The notes beneath the pieces are model-generated. The model did not search any database. It was given only the letters and a program-made list of their open reading frames with translations, and had not been told where the DNA came from. Below are positions 1-4,938 of a stretch of DNA of 10,110 bases, one piece after another; within the stretch, counting starts at the first letter, position 1, and each line of letters begins with the position of its first letter. Origin of the DNA: Bacillota bacterium (lineage in GTDB: Bacteria > Bacillota > Sulfobacillia > RBS10-35 > JAJYVN01); contig JAJYVN010000055.1 in NCBI GenBank assembly GCA_021791995.1, forward strand, positions 1-10,110, read 5' to 3'. The translations under genes and the position numbers were made by a program.

Positions 1-1129
1 GGTGTTGCGGTGCGAGGCCGGCGTGACGCTCGCCGAGATCATACGTCACCTCTTACCGCGCGGTCTTTTTCCACCGGTGACGCCGGGGACCAAGTTCGTG
101 ACGGTGGGCGGTGCCATCGCGAATGACGTCCACGGCAAAAACCACCACATCGATGGTTCCTTTGCCCGCTTTGTGGTCGACTTCACGCTCCTTCTGCCTT
201 CCGGAGAACGCAAGGTCTGCTCACGAGGAGAGAATCCCGATCTGTTTTGGGCCACGGTGGGGGGCATGGGCCTGACCGGAATCATTCTGGAGGCACGCCT
301 GCGGCTCCGACGGGTGCCGAGTGCCTACCTGACGGTGCAGTATCTTCGGTCGGCCAACCTCGATGAGACGATTGACCTCTTCTCCTCCACGGATGCCTCC
401 TCGCGGTATTCCGTCGCATGGCTCGACTGTCTGACCCGGGGTAGGCATGCGGGACGGGCTGTCCTGATGAATGCCGACCACACCCCCGCCGAGGAGTTGC
501 CGCACCGTGCTGCGGTGCACCCGTTTCATCCCGAACTCCACAAACCCCGCGCGGTTCCGGTCCCGCTTCCCGGGAATCTGGTCAATCCCCTGACGGTCTC
601 TGCCTTCAATGCCCTGTACTACGCAGTCCACCCCACGCGTCGGGTGGTAACCGACTACGAGCGCTTCTTCTACCCCTTGGATGCGGTCGAGAACTGGACT
701 CGCATCTATGGGCGGACGGGGTTTGTGCAGTGCCAAGCGGTGTTCCCCGAAGAGGAGGGATCCAAGGGCTTGGTCGATATGCTCCTCACCCTGCGCCAGG
801 GACACAAACCTTCCTTTCTGGCAGTCCTCAAACGCATGGGTCCAGCGAGTGGGGGCATGCTGTCCTTCCCTCGACCCGGGTGGACTCTGGCGGTCGACAT
901 TCCGGTGACGCGGGATCTGCACGCCTTTATGGACCGTCTTCACCAGCGGGTGCTGCACCATGGGGGTTCGATCTACCTGGCCAAGGACGCCACCCTGCGC
1001 CGCGAGCTTTTGGCCCCGATGTATCCGCGGTTGGGCGAGCTGCTTCGGGTGAAGGCGGCGGTGGATCCCAGTGGACGAGTGGGTTCTGCCATGTCGCACC
1101 GCCTCGGGATGGGGGGGGATGGCGCGTGA
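1..1129 (+). CDS. dprE1: DprE1-type decaprenylphosphoryl-ribose 2'-oxidase, 5'-partial
   Basis: FAD-dependent oxidase of the DprE1 family. It oxidises the 2'-OH of polyprenyl-phosphoryl-beta-D-ribose to the 2'-keto intermediate on the way to the D-arabinofuranose donor. The reading frame is open from the window edge. The GTG at base 2 is an internal Val codon, because the family has about 85-90 more residues before this point, including part of the FAD-binding domain. Visible residues include the HGKNHH flavin motif (residues 44-49 of the fragment), FWATVGGMGLTG (82-93) and the substrate-domain motif FYPLDAVENW (223-232). AKD at 327-329 holds the lysine equivalent to active-site K418 of the mycobacterial enzyme. 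The position equivalent to mycobacterial Cys387 is Ala (A297, in GWTLAVD). The 3' end carries a run of eight G (1111-1118) and overlaps the next gene by 4 bases. Family assignment comes from recalled colinear similarity to mycobacterial DprE1. The physiological arabinose acceptor is unknown here. Confidence 0.9.
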   Translation, partial: VLRCEAGVTLAEIIRHLLPRGLFPPVTPGTKFVTVGGAIANDVHGKNHHIDGSFARFVVDFTLLLPSGERKVCSRGENPDLFWATVGGMGLTGIILEARLRLRRVPSAYLTVQYLRSANLDETIDLFSSTDASSRYSVAWLDCLTRGRHAGRAVLMNADHTPAEELPHRAAVHPFHPELHKPRAVPVPLPGNLVNPLTVSAFNALYYAVHPTRRVVTDYERFFYPLDAVENWTRIYGRTGFVQCQAVFPEEEGSKGLVDMLLTLRQGHKPSFLAVLKRMGPASGGMLSFPRPGWTLAVDIPVTRDLHAFMDRLHQRVLHHGGSIYLAKDATLRRELLAPMYPRLGELLRVKAAVDPSGRVGSAMSHRLGMGGDGA

Positions 1130-1863
1130 GCCGCTACCTGGTTCTCGGTGCCACCTCGGCGATTGCGCGTGCGCTCGCGGGGGAGTGGGCCGAACGGGAG
1201 GGTGCCGACCTACTGTTCGCGGGACGAGACGAGACTGAACTGCAGCGGTTGGCATCCGATGCCGGCATCCGTTACGGCCGTCCCGTCCGAGCCCTTGCCT
1301 TTGATGCTCTAGACTATGGCACCCACGAGGCGTTCTGGCAGTCGGCACTTGCCGACGGTGATCTGGACGGGGTGATCCTGGCAGTGGGGACGAGCGGGGA
1401 GCAGGAGGATACGGAACGGGATACCGAGGAGTGCCGCCGTGTGCTCGAGGTGAACCTGGTCGCTTGTGCCTCCATCTTGCACACCATCGCCCCATACTTC
1501 GCCCGCCGTGGTACAGGGACGCTGGTGGTCATCTCCTCGGTTGCCGGGGATCGTGGTCGGCGCAGCAATTACGTGTATGGGGCATCGAAGGCCGGGCTGA
1601 CCGTCTTTCTAGAGGGGCTACGCGCCCGCTTGCGGCCGCGCGGTGTGCGGGTTGTCACCGTCAAACCGGGTTTTGTCGATACACGGATGACCTTCTCCCG
1701 TGGTAAGCTGCCATTGCTGGCACAGCCAGAGGACGTGGCGCACGCGGTGTATGATGCGGTGCACCGGGGGAAAGACGTCATCTACGTTCCGTGGTTTTGG
1801 GGTCCGATCATGCTGGTGATCCGGGCATTGCCCGCCGGCATCATGGCGCGACTGAACTTCTGA
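1126..1863 (+). CDS. dprE2: DprE2-type decaprenylphosphoryl-2-keto-erythropentose reductase (SDR)
   Basis: Short-chain dehydrogenase/reductase of 245 residues, expected to reduce the 2'-keto product of the preceding oxidase with NAD(P)H. This gives polyprenyl-phosphoryl-D-arabinofuranose. The nucleotide-binding glycine motif is atypical, GATSAIA (residues 8-14), where mycobacterial DprE2 has GGTSEIG. The catalytic set is visible: N110, S138 in ISS, and Y151-x3-K155 in YGASK. The C-terminal part (PGFVDTRM at 181-188, then a hydrophobic MLVIRALP stretch) is also DprE2-like and could be membrane-associated. The start is GTG at 1126, overlapping the TGA of the oxidase as GTGA. A G-rich stretch 8-15 bases upstream can act as ribosome binding site. 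The frame stays open upstream inside dprE1, but that part is the shadow of the other frame. Overlap and pairing imply translational coupling with the oxidase. Confidence 0.9.
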   Translation: MSRYLVLGATSAIARALAGEWAEREGADLLFAGRDETELQRLASDAGIRYGRPVRALAFDALDYGTHEAFWQSALADGDLDGVILAVGTSGEQEDTERDTEECRRVLEVNLVACASILHTIAPYFARRGTGTLVVISSVAGDRGRRSNYVYGASKAGLTVFLEGLRARLRPRGVRVVTVKPGFVDTRMTFSRGKLPLLAQPEDVAHAVYDAVHRGKDVIYVPWFWGPIMLVIRALPAGIMARLNF

Positions 1864-1880
1864 CGGGGGGCACCGCCTGC

Positions 1881-2231
1881 ATGCCTTGGATCAGTCTCTG
1901 TTTTGGCATCGCCTTTAACGCCCTTGCCAATGTCTTGATGAAGGCTGGGGCGCGTCGCCTTACCTCGACTCCAGGGCCCGGGCTGCTCCGCCATGTGATC
2001 TCCGATCCATACCTCTTGCTCGGGGTGCTGAGCTTTGGTGTAGCCCTTGCTGGATATACCTATGCCTTGACCCGCTTCCCCCTCGCCGTCGCATACCCGC
2101 TCATGACTGGGATCGGCTTTATCATCGTCGCGCTGGCGGGAGCCGCCCTGTTTGGTGAGCGCCTTTTGCCCCTGCGCCTCTGCGGTATGGCCGTTATTTT
2201 GGTCGGTGTCGTGTTGGTGGCCCGAACGTGA
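1881..2231 (+). CDS. Small multidrug resistance (SMR/EamA)-type four-helix membrane protein, putative lipid-linked sugar flippase
   Basis: A 116-residue, very hydrophobic protein with four predicted membrane helices (about residues 3-20, 44-62, 68-88, 94-114). It has the DMT/SMR signature AYPLMTGIGF in helix 3 and FGERL before helix 4. The glutamate that drives proton-coupled drug export in EmrE (E14) aligns with Asn13 here, in FNALANVLMK. Multidrug antiport is therefore unlikely. ArnE/ArnF-like SMR relatives that flip undecaprenyl-phosphate-linked aminoarabinose are a better model. It lies 17 bases after dprE2, with a GGGGGG ribosome binding site 10 bases before ATG 1881, so it belongs to the dprE1-dprE2 unit. 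By inference it moves the polyprenyl-phosphoryl-arabinose product to the outer leaflet, the role proposed for a GtrA-family protein beside dprE1 in mycobacteria. The transported substrate cannot be read from the sequence. Confidence 0.8.
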   Translation: MPWISLCFGIAFNALANVLMKAGARRLTSTPGPGLLRHVISDPYLLLGVLSFGVALAGYTYALTRFPLAVAYPLMTGIGFIIVALAGAALFGERLLPLRLCGMAVILVGVVLVART

Positions 2232-2241
2232 GCTTTCCGGC

Positions 2242-2270
2242 TTTCCCCACTGCTTTCCCTCCGGTATAGT
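2242..2270 (+). promoter_or_regulatory. Candidate promoter for the fluoride-riboswitch transcript
   Basis: A TATAGT box at 2265-2270 matches the sigma-70/sigma-A -10 consensus at five of six positions. It sits so that transcription would begin near 2276-2278, right at the 5' edge of the aptamer. The best -35 at 17-base spacing is TTTCCC (2242-2247), which is weak. The box lies only 34 bases after the stop codon of the SMR-type gene. The riboswitch gene could therefore also be reached by read-through from the upstream cassette. Confidence 0.5.
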
Positions 2271-2276
2271 ACAGAT

Positions 2277-2340
2277 GGCGATGGAGACCGCCGGGACGGC
2301 ACATGCCGTCCGAACCGCAGCAATGCTGATGGCTCCTGGC
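2277..2340 (+). promoter_or_regulatory. Fluoride riboswitch aptamer (crcB motif)
   Basis: The conserved blocks of the crcB RNA motif occur in order: GGCGATGGAG (2277-2286), CGCC (2289-2292), AACCGC (2313-2318) and GCTGATGGCTCCT (2325-2337). One stem pairs GGCG 2277-2280 with CGCC 2289-2292. A second pairs GCA 2317-2319 with TGC 2324-2326 around a GCAA tetraloop. The pseudoknot pairs GGAG 2283-2286 with CTCC 2333-2336. The variable linker holds an extra perfect 7-bp hairpin, GGACGGC/GCCGTCC (2294-2300 with 2305-2311, loop ACAT). The order and the TGATG-x-CTCC block match the well-studied Bacillus cereus and Thermotoga aptamers. In the known class, fluoride with bound magnesium stabilises the pseudoknot and allows transcription to continue. 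The only downstream gene is the Cys-rich protein starting at 2383. Confidence 0.92.
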
Positions 2341-2365
2341 ACGTGGCCGGGAGCCGTTTTTGTTG
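2331..2365 (+). terminator. Intrinsic terminator, expression platform of the fluoride riboswitch
   Basis: A 10-bp stem pairs 2331-2340 (GGCTCCTGGC) with 2346-2355 (GCCGGGAGCC). It contains one T-G wobble, has a 5-base loop, and is followed at once by GTTTTTGTTGTT. Its 5' arm contains CTCC 2333-2336, the same bases that form the aptamer pseudoknot, so the two structures are mutually exclusive. Fluoride should therefore turn the downstream gene ON by antitermination, as in the Bacillus cereus crcB switch. Without ligand it would also stop transcripts arriving from the dprE1-dprE2 cassette. Confidence 0.88.
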
Positions 2366-2367
2366 TT

Positions 2368-2385
2368 GGGAGGCGATGGTCGGTG
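2368..2385 (+). promoter_or_regulatory. Ribosome binding site deciding the GTG start at 2383
   Basis: GGGAGG at 2368-2373 lies 9 bases before GTG 2383 and is the only strong Shine-Dalgarno sequence near the beginning of this reading frame. In-frame ATG codons at 2275, 2281, 2323 and 2329 fall inside the riboswitch and lack such a site. They should not be used as starts. Confidence 0.8.
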
Positions 2386-3048
2386 GCCAAAGCGACCTGG
2401 GAGACGACGGCAACCTTTGCCGATTTGCGCGGGTATTTGGGCCAACCGGGTTGCGCGATCTGTTCGTGCGTCGGGCAGAGCCGACGGCGCTTTCTGGAGG
2501 ATTTGGTGTATGAGAACATCAATGATGTGGGACTGCGGGACCGTCTGCGGAAAGGCGGCGGCTTCTGCCTGCGCCATGTCCGCGCACTCCTCGACCGCAA
2601 GCAGGCGCTGGGGACGGCCATCCTCTATGGAGACCTTTTGCGGCAACGGCTGCGTTCGTTCACAGAGCGCGGTGGACCGCGTGCTCTGCCGCTTGCCCAG
2701 GATTGTCTCCTGTGCCAAGTGGAATCGGAGTCGACGCGGCGTGCCACCGAGGTCTTTGCGCATGCCCTGGACGCCGGCCGGTTACAGGCGGAATGGGAGG
2801 CCTCCGAGGGCTTCTGTTGGCCGCACTTCATCACCTGTCGGCGTCTGGTGCGTGGTCAGCGAGCGGTCCTCGACCGTGTGGAGGAGCGATGCCTGGCCGA
2901 TGTGGCAAGGGATGTGGAGGCCCTCATTGCCAGCTATGACTATACCTGGACGGGGACGCGTTCCCCAGAGGTCGCCGGTGCCTGGCGACGGGTGGTGGCG
3001 GCCGTGACGGGCGAGACTGACCCGGCTGCCCGAGACGAACGGACATAG
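2383..3048 (+). CDS. Fluoride-riboswitch-controlled Cys-rich protein (DUF6062-like), function unknown
   Basis: A soluble protein of 221 residues with no signal peptide or membrane helix. It consists of two similar modules, each a CxxC followed about 35 residues later by GFCxxH. The first has C24-x2-C27 and C62-x2-H65 (FCLRH); the second has C108-x2-C111 and C145-x2-H148 (FCWPH). Each module offers three Cys and one His, a typical zinc or other metal site. Helical, charged segments separate them (for example RRRFLEDLVYENIND). The layout resembles uncharacterised bacterial proteins I recall as DUF6062, but that family name is from memory. It shows no similarity to CrcB/Fluc channels or CLC-F antiporters. 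The GTG start is fixed by GGGAGG 9 bases upstream. Expression is expected only when fluoride relieves the terminator at 2331-2365. No partner gene follows in the same direction. A protective or repair role under fluoride stress is inference from regulation alone. Confidence 0.8.
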   Translation: MAKATWETTATFADLRGYLGQPGCAICSCVGQSRRRFLEDLVYENINDVGLRDRLRKGGGFCLRHVRALLDRKQALGTAILYGDLLRQRLRSFTERGGPRALPLAQDCLLCQVESESTRRATEVFAHALDAGRLQAEWEASEGFCWPHFITCRRLVRGQRAVLDRVEERCLADVARDVEALIASYDYTWTGTRSPEVAGAWRRVVAAVTGETDPAARDERT

Positions 3049-3049
3049 G

Positions 3050-3163
3050 CTACGCCTCTTGGGGCTTTTGAACCGGAATCCGAACGAATGCAAGCTCGCT
3101 CATGCGCACCGCGAGGCGTTCCTTGGCACCTGGGTCAGCTGCGCCGGAAAGGATCCCAACCAC
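3050..3163 (-). CDS. Possible 37-residue small protein, speculative
   Basis: Directly after the GGDEF-methyltransferase gene, a GTG at 3163 overlaps its TAG by one base (TAGTG). It opens a 37-codon frame ending at TAG 3050-3052. The translation has a protein-like composition, with a segment ILSGAADPGAKERLAVRM followed by SELAFVRIPVQ. No clear Shine-Dalgarno sequence is visible. I recognise no family. It fills almost exactly the space to the convergent gene, which may be chance. Alternatives are non-coding sequence or the remnant of a longer C-terminus lost by frameshift. Confidence 0.2.
   Translation of the reverse strand: MVGILSGAADPGAKERLAVRMSELAFVRIPVQKPQEA
3054..3069 (+). terminator. Weak possible terminator after the fluoride-controlled gene
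   Basis: GCCT (3054-3057) can pair with GGGC (3062-3065) around a CTTG loop and is followed by TTTT (3066-3069), 5 bases after the stop codon. The stem is only 4 bp with one wobble. Position supports the call more than stability does. The rest of the convergent gap up to 3162 shows no better hairpin. Confidence 0.25.
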
Positions 3164-4878
3164 TAGCCGGGTTTTTCCGCAACCAACGTGAGCCCCTGCA
3201 AGATCAACCGGCGTTCTTCTGGTTCCGTGCGGGCAAACACCGTGCGTAGGCGGCTGTCGAATGCCTCCTGAACGCTGCGGTGGCGGTAGGTGGGCACCCC
3301 CTGGAGGAGGAGCGGTACCAGGCCATTCTGGTGCCAGAAGGCTTCGGCAATATCGGCAGAGGGGAAGTCAATGTACTCGGTTTGGATCGTTTCGCGTGCG
3401 ATGCGCAAGCTACTAGCCGCCACGTGAGCTCGGATTTCTCGCTCGGTCGGGAAGATGGTGCGCTGGGGCAGGCCATGTGCCTCGAGCTCCTGCCGGATGG
3501 GGGCCGCGATCTCCGTCCAAGCGGGGGGAAAGGGAAAGGCAAGGCCGGTCAAAAACGCGATCCGGCCGCCGGGGCGGATGACACGCGCCATTTCACGGAG
3601 GGCGCGCTCTGGATCGGTGAACTGTAGGAACAGGGCGCCGAGCACGAGGTCGACGGTGCCGGATGCCATCGGCAACTCTTCCGCCGGTGCCTGCAAATAG
3701 CAGATCCAGTCGCAGCCCTGTTCCTCCGCCCGCCGCCGAAGGCCTTGGAGTTGCGCCCGGGAGGGGTCGGTCACAATCAGTTGCCCCCGGCGCCCAATGC
3801 GGTCGGCGAGTCCCCCGTCAAAGGTGATTCGGCCGGATCCTGCGCCGACCTCAATGACGGCACCGCCCCGGGGGGGATCCACGAAGGCCACAAATTCCCG
3901 GGCTTGCTCCACGGCCCTCGCATACTGTGCGCGCACGTACTGATCAAAATCGGGTCCGAAGGAGGCGCCGAAAACACCTGCCATCGACTGTCCCCGCGGA
4001 TCCCCAGGGCGGCGGATCGCTGCTCGGCCCTGGCGGGTGAGGATGATTCGCCCGCCGCTCTCCGCGGTGAGCAGCACCCCCTTGCGCTGATAGAGAAGGT
4101 CATCCGCCAAGCGGACGGCTTGGGGCAGTTCCCCTGGTCCGAAGGCTGCAACGCCGTGGCTGAGACGGGGGACGATGGGCCAATCGGCTGACTCTCCCGC
4201 CTGGGCCGCCTGGCGGACCACCCCTTCCGCCCACGCCTCCGCGGTAGCCAAATCAGGGTTCGGCAAAAGCACCACAAACTCGTCCCCACCATACCGCACG
4301 GTGTGGGCGTCCGGAGGGGCGAGGGACAACAGCAGACGGCCAATCGCGGCCAGGATCCGATCTCCGGCGATGTGTCCGTGGAGGTCGTTGACCTCCTTCA
4401 AGTCATCCAGGTCGAGAAAGACGACGCATCCCGACCGCTCCTGCCAGAGCTCGGCTTGACGTTCCCACGTATGGCGATTGCCCAATCCCGTTACCGGATC
4501 GCGCAGGGCCCAGTCTGGGATGCCCATCAGCGACTCCTGCAACTCCCGGCTCAGGATGAAGAGGACGTTCCGCGGGGGGGCCTGCCCATCCAGGGGGGTT
4601 GTAAAAATGGAGACGCGATGGAGTTGATCATCGGGGGTGCGAACCTGACAGAAGAGGCTCATCGCTTGCCGATTGCGCGAGAAATAGCGCCACGGATCCG
4701 ATGCGCCTTCCGGGACAACGCCCAAGACGTCTACCGCGCGGCGTCCGACCACGGCATCCGGCGTAAGGTTCCAAAACGCCAGAGCACGGGGATTCATGGC
4801 CACAAGCAACCCATCGCAGTCCGTGAGGCAGACCGGAATCGGCAGGGATGCAAAGAGATCAACGGTGGCGTCTGGCAT
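3163..4878 (-). CDS. PAS-GGDEF diguanylate cyclase fused to a SAM-dependent methyltransferase
   Basis: A 571-residue, apparently cytoplasmic protein. Residues about 7-110 form a PAS-like sensor (PVCLTDCDGLLVAMNPRAL). Residues about 124-270 are a GGDEF domain with DPVTGLGNRHTW, the metal/substrate segment FLDLDDLKEVNDLHGH, an intact RYGGDEF (195-201) and the C-terminal ADDLLYQRKG. Diguanylate cyclase activity, making c-di-GMP from two GTP, is therefore likely. The inhibitory RxxD I-site is absent: the equivalent residues are P-P-D-A (188-191). After a linker, residues about 325-570 form a class I methyltransferase. They include the SAM loop VIEVGAGSGR (341-350), an acidic LIVTD (367-371), DLVLGALFLQFTDPERAL (410-427) and VIRPGGRIAFLTG (433-445). 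The methyl acceptor is unknown; the fold family is that of Methyltransf_11 (UbiE-like). It starts at ATG 4878, 60 bases after the DUF4129 gene, with no strong ribosome binding site. Fusion of the two enzymatic halves is continuous in one frame. Confidence 0.85.
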   Translation of the reverse strand: MPDATVDLFASLPIPVCLTDCDGLLVAMNPRALAFWNLTPDAVVGRRAVDVLGVVPEGASDPWRYFSRNRQAMSLFCQVRTPDDQLHRVSIFTTPLDGQAPPRNVLFILSRELQESLMGIPDWALRDPVTGLGNRHTWERQAELWQERSGCVVFLDLDDLKEVNDLHGHIAGDRILAAIGRLLLSLAPPDAHTVRYGGDEFVVLLPNPDLATAEAWAEGVVRQAAQAGESADWPIVPRLSHGVAAFGPGELPQAVRLADDLLYQRKGVLLTAESGGRIILTRQGRAAIRRPGDPRGQSMAGVFGASFGPDFDQYVRAQYARAVEQAREFVAFVDPPRGGAVIEVGAGSGRITFDGGLADRIGRRGQLIVTDPSRAQLQGLRRRAEEQGCDWICYLQAPAEELPMASGTVDLVLGALFLQFTDPERALREMARVIRPGGRIAFLTGLAFPFPPAWTEIAAPIRQELEAHGLPQRTIFPTEREIRAHVAASSLRIARETIQTEYIDFPSADIAEAFWHQNGLVPLLLQGVPTYRHRSVQEAFDSRLRTVFARTEPEERRLILQGLTLVAEKPG

Positions 4879-4938
4879 GACGCATCGTTTCGTCGGGGTA
4901 GAGCGAATCCCTGCTTGCTTTGGTAGAATCCACCCACT

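Noticed and set aside
221..1495. Long open frame on the minus strand (424 codons)
   Set aside because: It lies opposite the strongly recognisable DprE1 and DprE2 homologues. Its translation is rich in Arg, Pro and His with no domain, typical of antisense frames in GC-rich DNA.
2152..2382. Upstream extension of the Cys-rich protein through in-frame ATG codons at 2275, 2281, 2323 and 2329
   Set aside because: This stretch is the end of the SMR gene followed by the riboswitch and terminator. None of these starts has a Shine-Dalgarno sequence, whereas GTG 2383 has GGGAGG at 9 bases.
1782..2621. Minus-strand open frame of 279 codons
   Set aside because: It runs antisense across the SMR gene, the riboswitch and the Cys-rich gene, and its composition is not protein-like.
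3052..3119. 7-bp inverted repeat ACGCCTC/GAGGCGT in the convergent gap
   Set aside because: The 54-base spacing and lack of a T-tract make it a poor terminator. A chance match of this length is likely in GC-rich sequence.
4924..4929. TAGAAT -10-like box on the plus strand
   Set aside because: No plus-strand gene follows; both flanking genes are on the minus strand and the downstream plus frames are antisense shadows.
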